This document shows, in pieces, positions 10,935 through 25,673 of a stretch of DNA of 64,000 bases. This DNA is from Anas platyrhynchos (Eukaryota > Chordata > Aves > Anseriformes > Anatidae), in the NCBI RefSeq assembly GCF_047663525.1, contig NC_092589.1, positions 82,682,001 through 82,746,000 of the forward strand. Direction: 5' to 3'. The position numbers and the translations under genes were made by a program. Within the stretch, counting starts at the first letter, position 1. The number at the start of each line of letters is the position of its first letter. Below the pieces are notes generated by a model. It searched no databases. It was not told the DNA's origin and worked only from the letters and a program-made list of their open reading frames with translations.

Positions 10935-11200
10935 CGCCGCACCCGCTGCTGCACCGGGGGTGCGACCGAGCGGGGTGGGCCACCTGCCCGCGGCCCCTCG
11001 AAGCCACCCAGGAGCCGGTCTCAGCCCCCCGGCCTCGCACACGGTGGCTTTGGGCCCCCTGTCCTCATGGCCTGCCACAGCCTGGGGCTGGAGGAAGCTT
11101 GGCAACTGGTGAAGGGAAAGGGTCTCGGTGTAAACGGCCTGGCCAACCGCCCGCAGCGCTCCGTAGCTTAAGCTCCATTAAAGAATTTGGACTCCACATG
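10935..11200 (+). other. BORCS6: BORCS6 3' UTR
   Basis: Sequence after the TAG stop, first GC-rich then switching to ordinary composition. It ends just past the ATTAAA signal at 11177-11182. The 3' limit is inferred. Confidence 0.6.
11177..11182 (+). terminator. BORCS6: Poly(A) signal of BORCS6
   Basis: ATTAAA, the commonest variant signal, about 240 nt after the stop codon, followed by a GT-rich stretch (11205-11220) that fits a downstream element. Confidence 0.65.
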
Positions 11201-14200
11201 CCTTACGCTTGCTGTTTGTTGAGGGCTAGGGAAAACTAAGCAACCTGAATCCGAAGCAGCTGTCAGTATTTATTTCTGATTGAACCTGAAGTTGTGAACG
11301 CTTTCTTGATGTTTACGGGCGTACGTGGGTCTTTGTAGTTGACACTTAGTGCCTGACTGAAACAATTCTCATGCTGTTACAGTTAACAAATGGGGAGAAT
11401 GCTGCTGTCTTACAGGACGCAGTTGTAAGGGCAGATAAGACAATTCGATTCACCAAAACACTTTCTGAGAATAATATAAAATCCACGGGATAGAATTGAG
11501 ATCTGGATAAGAGCTATCTGAGGTACAAACTACTAAATAAAAGCCTTCAGATAAAATACGTTCTGCCTCTCTCAGTTTCTACAGTTCTCGTAGAAATTTT
11601 GAGTGATGTCACTGTGAAATGATGCTGTGATTTCTGTCCAATATGAAACATTTAGTTTGATGAGGAATATGTGTACATTATGGCATTAGACGGGTGTATG
11701 ACTGGCATAAAGTAAATACTTTGGAAGAATTTACTTAGCTTGAAGCTTTTGTATACACATCACTGTATGCCGAAGTCATTTTGCTGTATCAGTATTTCCA
11801 CTGAGGCTTGAGAGAGATTCTCCACTAGCTGTGGTTCCTATGCAACTGGGCTTTTAGGCAGTGCTTCTTAGTAAGCTGTTTATATTACAAATGTCTTTGC
11901 AACTGGATTTTGACAGAAAAATAATCACTGTGACCCTGAATATGTACAGTGGTGCTTTAGGTGACCAGTGGCTCCCAAAACATTGGAGAAAAGGAATCTA
12001 GAAATAATGCACAAGTCCCGTAACTTTTGGTTGAGGAGTCGATAGGTTTATAGTGTGTACAGCCAGCACCCCCATAGCCTCATCAGACCCACTGGTGAGT
12101 GAGAGACAGACACTATGATACACAGAACTTCTAAATGTGCACAATACTAAATCTTTACAAAATGATTAGCTTTTAATTTTTTATTTTTTTTTTAATTACC
12201 CTTGTTTGCAGTCCCTGGCTGATCCAGGGCCTCTCTGCATGGCTGACCCTCCGCCTTTTCCCTTGGCACAGGGGAGGTTTCGCATCCGGCTTCCAGCCCC
12301 AGCAGGCTGGGAATGGGCTGTGCTGCCTTTGTGGTCGGCAGCTCGCACGGTGGTGTCTGCTAGGGAGAAGCTGTGGCTCTGGGAAGAGGGATCAATTAAA
12401 GAATAGAGGCTAGTGGAGAGAAAAAGGAGAATGCAGGGCCTAGAAAACGTGAGAGGTTTCATAACACCCCAGGAACAGCTGTCATCATTTAGTTTTGGGG
12501 TATTCTTGGGAAAGCTTGAAATTGTCTATCCTGGAGATGTAATGGTTTTGCTAAGTGTGTGGTTTTTTTTTATACATATTTTTTATTTTATTTTTTATGT
12601 CAGGACAAAACCAGAGTTTGCTCCTGTTCTTATTGTTGAACTGCACATGAAAGACCCCTGGACATATTGGTATAGCCACGTACATACAGCTCCCCTTTAT
12701 TCATCCAGTCTAAGGTTAAGCCTTTAAAGCTGACACGTTTTAGTACACGATCAGCTTCCGATAGCTTTTCATTTCCAGTCACCTATGTTCGATGCTAATT
12801 CCCTGCTAAAACTGTCGAGCCCGTAGAATAAAATCATTACTTTTGTGTTGTAAATTGTTAGCGATTAGCTGTTGTGGAAGTGTTTCACTTCTTAATTATT
12901 GCCTTTCCTGCTTGGTAAAATAGTTTGAAAGCTAATTTAAACTCTGCTCCTGTATGGCTCTGCGCTGGGAGCCATTAGTGTGATTGCAGAGCCAGTTTCA
13001 GTCTGGGCCCTCGGGCAATAATTTCTGAGAGTGATGTCATGCAGGGGACGAAAAAGCGATGACTGGCGAGTTCCAGGCATGAAGGAAGCGGTAATTACAG
13101 AGGTTTTTTTCATGTCAGCATGACTTGAACGAAGGGCAGACCCAGCTGAGCTGGGCAAAGTGGTTTTTGTTCCCACCTGGTACGCGTGCCCCGTGGTCTC
13201 TGTCCCCGTGGCAGGTGTGGCTGTGTGTGTGCTGTGCTTTACAGCCTCCTCCTTCCTATCCCTTCCTTCATTGCAGGAATGGTGCTGCCTGGCAGGGCCC
13301 GTATCAGCGCAGCCCTGCTGCCAGCCCTGCCTTTGAAGTTGTGTTTGGACAGCTTGTGAGCTCCGTGCAGCTCCGTGCCCGCCGGTGAGCCTGCTGCCGC
13401 CGCAGCCAGAGATGGCTGCGCTGCCTTTTTGATCCCCGTCCAAGCTTTCATGTGCATGTTCTGTGTTAATCCTGGCACTTCCCAGCTTTGGGACTGTTGA
13501 GCTTAGCTTTCAGGTTCGTCTAGCCTTTGTTGCTTAACCTGTCACGGAGCAGAGCAAAGCTATGTTTGGATTTTCCAAGAACCTCCCGTGCATTCACATA
13601 CTTTTCTTGCACAATCCACTCAGTTTTACAATTGATCTTGTTTTCCTTTCCTTATCGGTTGCCAAATGAACTTTTGCTGAGACCAGACAGACAAGGTCAA
13701 AGAAGAAAAACACCAAAACGACGTGCCAAACACCGCGCAAAGCCAGGAGCAGAATTAGCTGTTTAGAAATCACCCCCCTGTTCTGGTAACTGCCACCGAG
13801 TCCCCTAGGAATTAGGTAAACTTAATTTCTTCTCATCCAGGACAACTGTCAGATTTGACTAAGGAAATCCTTTTTTTTTTTAATATTCATTAAAGTATGT
13901 TTGGTCCTGCTTCATATTCTTCGTATTTACATCCCCTGGCTGTTGACTGATCCCTGATTCCATATCCGTGCTATTCAAAGGAGCTTTACCACATGAAACC
14001 ATGCCACGTCCTGGAGCAGGAGCGATTGCTGGTGTTTCACCTTTAAGGCTTTTTGCCAATGTTGCTCAACTGTGCCAGGAATTCAGTAAGTAAATATATC
14101 AACATTTGGTGCCTCTTTCTGCTGACCAGATACCAAAATATATGTCTTTTGGGTGGAATTTCCAGCTCTCCCTGTCAGATTCCAGACTATCTCACCCTGA

Positions 14201-17200
14201 TCAGCACTGGCCTGTACACCTGAAGGAAAGCCTTTAAAAGACCAGCAGGTAGTGTTTCTGTTTCTGTCGCAGCTTACGTTTAGTGCTTGGAAATTGCTCG
14301 GAGAACAGGCCGTTCCTATAAAAATCATAAAGAATCCGAATAGTGTGATTTTTGTGAATATTGTCCCCGCTTCTCACCCCACCCTGGCCTCTCGCAGGAA
14401 GCGTATCTTGGATCGTCCTTCCTGCCACGTATGTAAGAGCACACACGAGGGCGAGATTCAGGACATTTCTCCCGTAGTGAGCTAACGCAACTATTGCATC
14501 AGAGGCAGGAACTGAAACTCGCTGGGTTTCACGTCTGCTGCTCCAGCTTGGTCACTGGGGAAAGCTGTCGAGATCATTGTTCTCCGCTATTCAGAGCTCA
14601 AGGAGGTGTGATCCGTGGACTTGGGCCCTGGGCTTCCACCTGGGAAGTTAAGATCATCCTGCCCCCTGATTAGATAATGCCAGAATTACACACGCCCTTA
14701 CCTCGTAACAGGAAGAATGGTAAAGAATCAAAATGTCAAACTCATGCAGTTTTGTTTCTTTCCTCCTGTTTACACACACTAGAAGCAATGCAAAACCAAA
14801 AACCACTGGCAAAAAAAAAAACAAAAAAAAAAAACAAGCATAACCTCCTAACCCAAAGACTGCTAACTGGTCCTCTTCCCAAATCTGCCAGGCCGGCAGT
14901 TTCAGCAATAACAATAATTTTGGCTACCAGGATAACACGCTTGAACTGGCTCTCTGCAGCAATGTTAAAACAAATCCTGATGAGAATTAAGAGAAAAGTG
15001 TAAAGAATTTTAATATTGGTAAGGGTTGGAGGCAGGACAGTCGGTGCTATTTCCCAAACACTTCCCAAACTGCCAGCTGCTTTTTGTTAGTAGGGCTGTG
15101 CACATTGGTCAGAACGCCTCAATGTTAATTAGCTGGGAAAGCTGTGTTAAAACTGTCTTGATTATTTAGACAGATAACTGCTAGAGAGTGCTGTCGCTGC
15201 AATCAGTTACAGAATTTGCGTTCATGTTGCTTGTGTTACTGTAAAGTATCTTTGCTGAAAGTTGATTTAATTCAGAAGAGGGTACACATTTATTTCAGTA
15301 TTTTTATTTTCACAAACGCCGTTTAGAGAGATAAGAAACCTTGAATTTTGTCCAACAGTGTATTTCGTGTCTCAGTGTCACCAGCCTTGGTTTTTCCTTA
15401 TTTTCTTGTTGTACAATGCTGGAAAAATTCCCAGCATTGAACTTTCTTGTAAAGCAAAGAGCCGTGCCCAGTGAGTTGTGAGGAAGCACATTGTTAAGAA
15501 AAGCTTCCTTGTCTGGAAATACATGTAAATCTGGGGGGGAGAAAAATCCACGAACTTGCCAGACGATCATTTCTAATTTTACAGCAATCTAATAGTCGTG
15601 GGCGTCTGCTTTGTGACTGGGATTGTTTGACTGCACTCAGTAGCAGAAAATAAAAAATAAAATCCCGAGTTGAAGTCTTAGCTTGTTAATAAACAAGCTT
15701 TCTTTCTGGAGCCTCATACCAGCAGTGAACCTTCCAGCCAGATTCACTCGAAGGAGACTTTTCTTGTCTGAACTTGAACTGTTGCCATTCAAGGAAATGC
15801 TAAAGTGAAAATAAACTCCTTTAAAGTCAAAGTATCATTTGACTTTGTTCCTCTTTCTGTTTTCACTGCCTAGGCAATTTGTTTACTTGCTGGATTTTTT
15901 TTCAGGCTGGGACTTTCCAGTGACGTTTCCTCAGCTGGAAGGAGAGTGGAGTTTTTCACTACTAAGCAACTTCGGGGTTTTCCATTTTCCCAAACTCTTC
16001 CCCCATGCAATTTATAGTTGATGATACGGATCTCGTTTGGTTTTGTTTCCCTCTGTAGAGAAAGAAATATGCAACTACAAAAGCCTTTCATTTCTCCTGC
16101 TCCAATGTCATCAGCTTTCTTTTGTCTGCCAACAGCAATCTGAAATTTACTACAGTTTTCCCCTTCACCATTTTCCAGAGCTACCCCTTGTACCTCGTTT
16201 CCCCCGACAAAACCTTGTTCTGGACCTCACCAGTTCTCAGCATTAATATTTCATCCCACGTATCTTCTGTCTTTGTGTGGCTGGCTACTTCGGTCTTGCT
16301 AAAACCTTCGTGTTTACTTTGTGCTTATGTCCTCTTTCAGCTACCCTTGGTGTCTTTTGTTCGTATTCTGCCCTATGTTCAAAATACTCACGTGCGCTTC
16401 TTGGCACGAGCTAGCATCTGCTGCCTACCTGGTGTACTGTCTTGATGTCACCGGTTCCTTTATTCTTTACAGTGTGTCGGTAACTCACTTCATCCTTTTC
16501 TTTCGTTATTACTTTCTTGGTGCTGTTTTCTGCAGTGCTCCTTGTACCTCGAACATTCACCACCAATTGTCTTGTTTTTAAATCAACCCCGGGAGCAGAC
16601 AAGTCAGAAACGACATAGATAGAGATTGCTACCAATCATACTAAGACGAAGGAACTACAGGAAAATTAAACATCTGTAATAGAAGAGAGCAAGGTCTCGC
16701 TACTTGACTCTGATCTATTTTAATAATATGCCAAAAAAAATGCAAACATCACTGAACTACTTGCAAAACGCCACTACTATAACTGCGTGTGCTGTGCTGT
16801 CTCCCTTGAGAGACAGGAAAATCAATCAGCTGCTGCTTACGCTTGCTCTTGAGATCTGGGTTATAGCATTCCAAACGCCACGTGACACAGTGAGGTGATG
16901 CAAGATTTATGAAATGCATGCAAGTCCCCAAAGCAAGCAATGTTGTTTTTTCTAGAAAGATTAAGTAAATACTCGAGTAAGGCTGCCATTAAATGGATTT
17001 CTGGCCTCCCCGCCTTCATTTGGGCACGTAAGCACGTACGCTCGCACAGAGCTCTCACTGGCTTTGATAAGAGCTGCATGTATTTATGTGGAAGCTGTGA
17101 GACTTATCAAGATGTGTTATATTTCTTAATTGCAGCACACCTTGCCAGTGGGTAGTGGTGGAAAAGGATGGCCTCGAATATTAGGAGTAGAGGGTATGCC

Positions 17201-18906
17201 AAATCAGATCCTGCTGTCCGTTCACCAAGACTGGCACGTACATACTTTAGGAAGGCAAATAAATTCCTTTAGAACAAAGACAGCACCTTCCTGTCAGTGA
17301 TCCGTGGTCAACTGACACATACAAGTCATAACCAAAGGACTAATTCTACATAAGTGTTAAAATCCCATTTTGAAAGAAAAACTCATGTTGAGCTCTACTG
17401 AGTTGAATACCTGTAAAAAAGCTATCTTAACAGTTGCTAAAATTCAACTTTTAATAATGTTCCACTAGGCAGTTCTTTGTAAGTATGTACTATCTTGTTA
17501 TAAAAATATACCTATCATCAACCATTACGAAAACTTCAATCTGACCAAGCGCCACGGTCTGTTTCTTACACTTTATCTGAACTTTGAGTAGGAGAGGTGA
17601 CTGATGTAGATGTTGAGTAAAATAGGAGTCATGGAACATAGTTCCCGCATGTGGTAATATAAACCAGGAAAATTGCGTAACTTGTTGATGACTTCTGGAA
17701 TTTACATAGCACTGTACAAACTTTGGATTGCAGTGTTCATTCATCGTCATTTACAGCTGTGAAATCAAATGGACTTAGTCTCTGTCCTTCACTATTTATG
17801 AGCTTTATTTTGAGATAGGGATGAATGCTTTGTCTTGGAAGTACGTTTTGCTAACAGACAAAATAAACTCTGGGACAAAACTGTGTTTGTTTCCCTACAA
17901 ATGTGTAAGTGGGACAATTTGATAAAAATATCCTTCTGATAGTGATTTGCATGATACTTTGGGAACAAAAGTTTCCTGGGTTGAACGCAGGCAGTGGACT
18001 TTTTGTTACACAATGTACTTTCAGTGGCGTGATTGTCACTGCTGCCTGCTAGATAGCGTATCCTTATCAGTCTGTATTACTCCTGTAAAAAGGCATCTGG
18101 CTGATGCAAACGTGGGTAAGTCATACCAAGAGGTTTCTCTGTTACACCTATTTATTTATTAGTTGTTTTTTCCTTCTGATCCCTTTTCAGTTCTTACTAG
18201 TTCTCATGTGGAATGCCACAGCCGAGCCCTAGGTAGCACTCCTGCTTTAAACTACCTCAAACAAAGTAGATCAGCAAATATACTTTGTGCATACATAGCA
18301 TTGGCACAGCCAGTGAGGTCGTAGGCTGAGATAACCTATTCAGGACTTGGCACTGATCCTTGAAATTGAATTCTCAGTGCAGGAGAGCAGCGTTTTGGTG
18401 GGTTAGTACAGAAGCAGCATACCCCTGGGGCTGAAAAAGACCAGAGATCCCACGGGGAGATCTGCAGGCATGGCTCCAGGTTGATTCACCAGAAGTATGA
18501 AGAAAGGATAAGCAGGTCAGTCTGGTGCTAGAGATTGCCTGCCTCTCTTCATTGACCTGCTGGGGTGGGCCTGCAGGGCTGGCGAGTACCCACTGCAGCC
18601 GCTATCTCCCTCAGCATCAGAAATGAGTCTATCTCTGAGGTGATTAACACCATCAAAACTGGATATACGTGTATTTATAATGTGTTTGTATGCCATGGTT
18701 CCTACCGAAGAAAACAATATTTAATGCTAAAGAGATGAGTGGAATTGAACTGTCCTTTGTAGCCGAGTCCACATTGTTGTACATGTGGTTTTGTTACCCA
18801 TAGAAAATAGAACAAACAAACAAACCCAACAACACAACCTTTTATGGTGACACTGAGTTTCAGTAACAGATGCAAAAGCACATAGCCAGATCAAGAAAAA
18901 TGGATG

Positions 18907-18932
18907 TAACCATAGTTTACTGACTATGGTTA
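18907..18932. repeat. Small perfect inverted repeat
   Basis: TAACCATAGT (18907-18916) and its exact reverse complement (18923-18932) flank a 6-nt loop, TTACTG. It could be a short DNA or RNA hairpin. No associated gene is visible. Confidence 0.7.
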
Positions 18933-19039
18933 TCTGAGAGCTGTCCTGAGTTTCTTTAGGCTATGGCCTTTGAGCTTTTCCAAACTCTCCAATCAAATTC
19001 CTTTCACAAATCTAATAAAATAGGGCTAATAGGGCTGCT

Positions 19040-19290
19040 AAGAGGGTGAAGGGCCTAGACGGGGAGACCCACAAGAAGCTGCTGAGGTCCCTTGGCCTGT
19101 TCAGCCTGGAAAAGAGGAGGCTGAGGGGAGACCTCATGGCGGCCTACAGCTTCCTCACGAGGGGGAGTGGAGGGGCAGGCGCTGATCTCTTCTCTTTAGT
19201 GATCAGTGATAGGACCCGAGGGAATGGGGTCAAGCTAAAACAGGGGAGGTTCAGGCTGGATATCAGGAAGAGGTTCTTCACTGAGAGAAA
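19040..19290 (+). mobile_element. CR1 LINE internal/3' fragment
   Basis: In plus orientation it reads AAGGGCCTAGA..GAGGTCCCTTGGCCTGTTCAGCCTGG.., then GAGGCTGAGGGGAGACCTCAT and GGGGAGGTTCAGGCTGGATAT, ending AGGTTCTTCACTGAGAG. This is the usual CR1 order shortly before the 3' UTR. It is truncated at both ends, lacking the octamer tail. Confidence 0.85.
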
Positions 19291-22200
19291 CTGCGACCGT
19301 GTTCTGATATTTGGTGGCAATACCAGATATGTGTAAGGCAGCCTGAACAGTCCCCATCTTGCCCCAGCCCTGCCTACTCCTTCCTGACTGTCTGCTGCTT
19401 TCTCCTGGGAATTTACCCACACTGTTTATCCAGCCACAAAACGAAAACGACACAAGGAACTTGACCCAGCTGCTCCCAGCAAGGAGTGAGGGGGAGGCTT
19501 GTCTGCAGCCTGCTTGCAGCAGCTTTTCAGCTGCATCGCTTCCCTTTTTTTTTTTTTTTTTTCCCCTGCGTGAGCACAGACAGCTGCTCAGCACAAGGGA
19601 GGAATCATGGAGCAGAAAGGGTGTGTGAGCCCAGCGCTCACAGCAGGGCTCAGCAAAGCGCTGGGGGCTGGCTTGCAGCTACTCAAGCCCTGCTGTCCTG
19701 CAGCCTGCAAAGCCGAGCAGCTTGTGCTGAAAAGAGGCCTGCAACTAGAGGCAGGGTTGTGCTGGAAACGTTGGTTAAACAATGGCTCGGATTTTAATTT
19801 GATGCAGTTAGATACATAAAAACTCCTTTCTGCATGGCTGGACCTTCAGCTGCCAAGTGGGTAAAGAAGATTACCTAGCAACAGCTCTGCCCTTTTCGAT
19901 GCTGGAACAAACTACCGCGGAGAGAAGAATGGAAAATAATTAAGTGGGTTGTGTTTCAGGACAAAATGCCTCGTCTTTTCAGTCTGCCCGCTCCCTTTGT
20001 GGTAATCAAAGTTTGCATCTAACATGCAAACAATCAAAACAGGCTTCCTATTTTAAACCAGCACACCCTTATGCGTAACCAGGATTATGTCCATGCTGTT
20101 CATACTAATTTGAGACCCTCTATCTCTGTGTCATCGCTCAATAATTTATGTGTAATAAAGCATTTTAGATCTATTCATGACTCTCCGCGGTGGTGTACAA
20201 AAGGTTCCTGGCACGTTTTTCTAATTCTCCATGTTAGAGTATTTGTGTAGGTAGGGCTTGATTCACAGTCCACTGAAACTGGTAAAAGCCTTTCACTTAA
20301 CTTTAGAAACCTTAAAATGTGTCCCATAGTGGGTCTCTGCCAAAACATCCAATTATAGTCAAAAATAAAATACTGAACTCGTTTTAGCACATCTAACTCT
20401 TGATACGTGGAAGGCTATGTGGAGATTTTTCTCCCCGAAGGGATTTTTGAAAAGCAGTTTCTGAATAGCAGAAGTAGATAAAGGAATTCACAAAATGACT
20501 TTTCATAGAAGAGTTAGGATTTCTAAGTAAAAGCCTACATCTTTTCAGTGTGGAAAGATTGTTTAGCCAACCCCCAAAACTTCAAACTACTGGAACATAG
20601 GGAGAACCTTAGAGGTCCAGGAAGCTGAAGTTCCAAGTTTCAGGGAACTGCAGCCACCTTCATACCTCCTTCCCTTTCACAAGGACCTTAATCTGAGTAA
20701 CCCCTAGAAGTCCACCTGGACAATGACAGTTTCATACCCATATCGATTAAAGGTTTGAGTATGAGTAGGTTTATCTGCATTAATCTTAACTACGTGCAGA
20801 AGGCAGTGGAAACAAGCATGGATTTCAACTGTGGTTGTGTGGACAGTGAGGGAGAATGGTTACTAAATTCTCCAAGGCAAAGCCCATTCCATAATGTCTG
20901 TCATAAATAATTACTGTGTGATGTAGCCTGAGCTAGTGAGAATGTGGAAAAGAGTGCTTCTAGGCTATGCGAAATGTGTGTGAAATGAAAACAGATTTCT
21001 GCTCCTTTCTCTAAGGAATGCTCGGAAGAGGCAAATCTACAACCTATACAATGTCCCTGTCTAAAAGGACATTTGCCAACTTACTCTGAAGGTTTCTGAG
21101 AGCAGGGATGCTGCATATGTATATATTAGGATATTCCTCTTGCTCTGTGCTTGGTTTTGAGCGAAGCTCTTGCAGGGAAAAGTGGGATGTGTTCTTGTAA
21201 AGCTTGTTCCACAATGAATACTGACAGAAAGAAAAGCTATTTTCATAAGGCAATGTTTGAGCATCTGATTTTCTCTATATGTTTGCATACATATATTTTG
21301 CCATAATTTAATTTGTATACAATATATATATATAAAAAAAAAAAAGGCCATGTGGCTGCTAGGCTAATCACTTTGCTTTACTTCTTTTCCTTCATCTTTG
21401 GCCAGTTTCTTGGGACATTTTCAGGACTGCAAACACCTCATGATAGAGACTGTGGTCTTCATTTATACATGCACATTACAGTGCATATTTTGTATATTAC
21501 AGGCATATAAATCTGCAGGTATTTTCTCACATACTGTATTATAGCTAATACATATGTTATTTTTCACAGGCTTTATGTTCACGTATATCCATAGTATACA
21601 TATCCAGAGGCTCAAACTTAGGATGCAGAATGTCAGAGAGTGCCTAAGGGGAATAATCTTGACTTTGTGTGACTGATCACATGAGAAAAATATTTCTACC
21701 GGTATAGCAACCCAGAATTTGATCATCACGTACGCAGGTTTGTAGGCTGAAAGACTGAGCCTCGCTCGGCTATTTCAGGCTGTCGAGGAGTGATAACCCT
21801 CCAGCAGTTACTGACTGCTCTTAGTCTGCCTCCCACACTATCCAGGGCCTCAGTGGTGCAGTTTTAACCACAGCCTCCACTCAGGGTAGGATTTTTACTG
21901 AGGTGTCCATACTCAGACAGCACAGAAACTAGAAAGTGTAGCGACCGTTTTACTTTGTGGAATCTAGTCACTCACCACATCATCTCCAAAGAGTCATGAC
22001 ATGCTTTCCACTTACTTAAATTAGAGTTGTTCCACTTACATTATGTCATGCTTTTCCCTACTGTGAGTTATTTTCCACCATGAAATGTTAGCTGGTTGAT
22101 TACTTTATCCACACTCAGAGCACAGTCTTACCGGATGACTTGATTTTATGCAACGGACCAGATCTTCTTGAATGGTTCATCCAGATACTTTTCAAAGTGT

Positions 22201-23228
22201 AGTTTTCCACTGAAAATTATTCCTCACAGCTAAATGAGTTACACCACAGGTGTCCAGGTCAAACCAGAAGAACACTAGGGAGATGTCCTAGTCCTTCAGG
22301 AATGACAGGTGTCTTGCTCAGGAGCCTGTTGTCCAGCTGCTTGCCCCTGTACATCGAGCACACAATCATTGCAGTTGCAGAGGGACAAGAGGAAGACATT
22401 TTGTTTTTTTGGACCTGCATGTCACTGTGTGAAGTCACATACCTCAGAAGCTTGAGCTGAAAACATCTTCGCGAATCAAACCCTGAAGGGAAATTTAAGA
22501 TTTATGTAAAGACTTTACATAAAGCTGCTTATATTGCATCAATTAGTCGTGCAGTTTTATTACTGTTACACAAAGGAGGGTGTAGTCTATATTCTACTAA
22601 ATGTCTGGTTTGCCTTCTACGTGAGTTTCTATTAAGAACTGTGTCGTAATCCTGCAATAGGGAATGACTCCAGGATTTGATTTGGCTGTTTCCATGCTGT
22701 TTCCTGTTTATTTTGGACTGGAAAAGTAACTGTACTTTTAACTTACATCATTTTAAGTCTGTGAGGTTGTAGTGCCCCCTAATGTCTTGAAGACTAAAGA
22801 CTGTTAATTTTGTTGCTGAGATCTCAAAGCTCTCCATAGGAAGAGCACTGTAAATGTTATCAAATATCTCAGAGCACTTAAAACTATGCTTGAACATCCC
22901 TTTTTGTTATTTTATGCACACAAGGAATAAAATAGTTTCTTTTTGACATCTTATTTTCATTCTCAACCTGGGAAAAATAATTTGTCTCAGAAGTTAGGTT
23001 CTTAATTATTCATTGACACCGAATAAGTGGGCATGATTTAAAAAATGCTGAGCTCCTAGCATTTTCTTTTGATTTTTCATAAGAGTTGGAGCATACTCAG
23101 CGTGTTTTAATGTAGGTGTGTGTATTAAGTTCTTTAATATGTATGTAGGTATGTATTAAGTTTTGCAATAAGCATATGCAACCCCAATATTAACTTTCAC
23201 TTAAATGTAAAAATATGCTTTCGTTGTA

Positions 23229-23287
23229 CTGTGTTTTTTTTTTTGTTTGTTTGTTTTTTTTGTTGTTTTTTGTTTTTTGTTTTTCTT
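23229..23287. repeat. T/G-rich low-complexity tract
   Basis: Runs of T interrupted by single or paired G (TTTG and TTGTT type units). Simple sequence with no other content. Confidence 0.8.
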
Positions 23288-25015
23288 TTGATGCAATTAG
23301 AGTCTAAATGCTATTGGAATAAAACATGACTTACAGTATCAAAGAAGTTACAATATTTATTCAAACAGTGCTCACCCCTCCCCAAAAAAGCTTCATGCAT
23401 GCTGAAAGTCATAAAGAAATATTGTAATTAGTCATACATGTTGTCACAAGTCAGACTGCTATGAACATAAAAAAGCAACAAGCAAGGAATGTATTAATTG
23501 CATCAGTAAACCAAAAATAAAAATACAGTTTGCTCTGTTACAATTCTTATATAATAGCTTACTAGTTTATGACATCAAGTTTCTTTTCAGGTGAAGACCT
23601 GTACCATGAAGTGGAAAAATAATCCTGCGTGAATCACCTTTGCCTGCATAGTTAGCATCTTTCACAATTACTTTCAGTGAAATAAAACCAGTTGCAGTCT
23701 CAGTTCTGTAAGTATGTTCTTAAAAATTAAAATTAATTTCATTTACTGAGAGAGTCAGAAATGTCTCTTTCAAAGAACATCTTGAGGAAAGGTTTCATTT
23801 TCTTATTATGTTCATTATTACTTTACAAAGTCATGGAAGATAATCCTATACTGAAGCAGAACAGTAATGGGGTTGTTGACATATCAGTATAGCACACTGT
23901 GTTCTTCCTTTAGGCAAAATACCTTGGTGGTCCACTTTGCCCAGAACAGGGCCAATGTAATGAAATTAGCTAGTTAGTTACAATATTAATATATTACATT
24001 AAAAAGGTAAGGTTATTCACCAGAAACAATTTGGATTAAATGTTCGGTTTGTAACTAGGAAAAAGATTTAAAGTGTGGTTTTTTGTGTCTTTTTTTTTTT
24101 TTAATCTTTTTTCTCAACTCATGGGAGAACAAAAACGCAGCTCTCCACTACCAGAAACAGTGCAGCTGAACTAAAATCATCAGAGGAGTCAACAAAGCCA
24201 TGGTACAAGGGATGAACCTCATCCCAGAAAAATCATTTTGACCATAGCGTCTGCTCTGCCAGGAAAAGGATTTAAATTGGTGAGCAGAAACCAGTGAAGG
24301 TACAGGAATTTGAATACCTCTAGATAAAAAAGAATTGGTATACAGAGAAGCGCTGAGGGAATGTTATATCACAGACTATTAAAACACTTGTAATTTTTTT
24401 TTTTTAAATTAATTATTATTTTTTTTTTTTCAAAGCAATCCCTGAAAGAACCACTACATTCACCTGATTTTCCTGTTCAAACACAGCAAGTGCAGGCTTT
24501 TGAAAGCCACGTGGAATATCTGGGAACTCGGTGCCCTCTGCTGGTACATCAGGAAAAAGTGTTCTTAACTACAAACTCAGGCAGGAAAATACGGCTGTTC
24601 ACAAATAAAGCTATTGATGCAACACACAAACCATCAACCTGTGCCTGTGTAAATTGTTTCAGAGTGTCTAACATGTCAGAGTCCAGTGTAAATTACATTT
24701 GCAGAATATGTAAGATGTCCATCCATGAGCTGTAAGTAACCTGCCATTTCAGGTCACAGTTATAGCATATTTACTGTTAAAATCTAGATGGATTTTACAC
24801 TAACTGGAAACAGAACATCAGCAGACAGTCATCGTGCTGAATACTGGCTGTGACACCATTTTGTGGAAAAGATGGAAACAACCTTCTCTCTCTCTCCAAG
24901 AAACACCTTTCTCATTCTCAAACAGGCATCACAGTCATTGTTCTTGGTACGTGATGTGGAGCAAGATGGTAGGTGGCAAATAAAGCTCGATAGCGTGGTG
25001 AAGGTGCTCAGCTGA

Positions 25016-25095
25016 ATCACAGAATCAAAGAATTGTAGGGGTTGGAAGGGACCTCAAGAGATCATTGGGTCCGACCCCAAATGGCTACGTGCATT
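25016..25095 (-). mobile_element. CR1 LINE 3' end fragment
   Basis: AATCACAGAATCAAAGAAT followed by GGTTGGAAGGGACCTCAAGAGATCATTGGGTCCGACCCC is the reverse complement of a CR1 3' tail. The short remnant ends near 25095 in unrecognised sequence. Confidence 0.85.
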
Positions 25096-25673
25096 ACGCT
25101 GTTTGCCAGAGGGATGCCCTGAACCCTGCTCAGCCAGCAGGAGGTTAAACGCTGAGTGCTGTCTGGTGAAGCTCATTTTAGCTAAACTCTCTACCTTATG
25201 TTGAAAATTTCAAATATTTTATTTGCCTTGTGCGTTGCTGAATAAAAACATGTACATATACTCCCAGTTTAACTACACCTCTTTACATGAAAGTAGCTTT
25301 GCTCTCTGCAGCTGTTTTAAAAACCGTATCAGAACCTTACAGCTAGATGATGAGAATAGATTATTGCTCATTCATGAGATATTTTTGTACTACTCTGCAC
25401 CTCTGAAAATGGTTTCGTTCCTAATTTTGACGTGCTGGTGACGGTAGTGTACTGAAAGCAGAAACTGGGACACTTGGGGTTGGTTGCTCTTGGCTTCTTG
25501 AACGCTCCCTGCACTCGTTTCGCTTTCTGTTCCGGCTGGTCTCTGGCACCACCTGGTGCCTGACTGCTGCTTGTTCTGCACAGGGAAAATCAACATCTGA
25601 TTTCAAGCATCACGCAGGAATGTTTTAATGGACGTGTGTTGAACTGTTAAGGAAAATAATAGAAATAAATGGT

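Larger units (their letters stand above)
8580..11090. promoter_or_regulatory. CpG island spanning PNRC1 and BORCS6
   Basis: Dense CpG and high G+C run without a break from PNRC1 exon 2 through the PNRC1 intron, exon 1, the shared promoter and the whole BORCS6 coding region. Flanking sequence on both sides is AT-rich. Edges are judged by eye. Confidence 0.75.

Noticed and set aside
9461-11105. Two long minus-strand open frames (429 and 446 codons) across the BORCS6 and promoter region
   Set aside because: They are antisense to a well-supported gene in very GC-rich DNA, where stop codons are rare. Composition is Arg/Ala/Pro/Gly noise with no family resemblance.
12937-13443. 168-codon minus-strand frame between BORCS6 and RNGTT
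   Set aside because: Low-information Ser/Thr/Ala/Gly composition, overlaps other frames, no recognisable domain or gene context.
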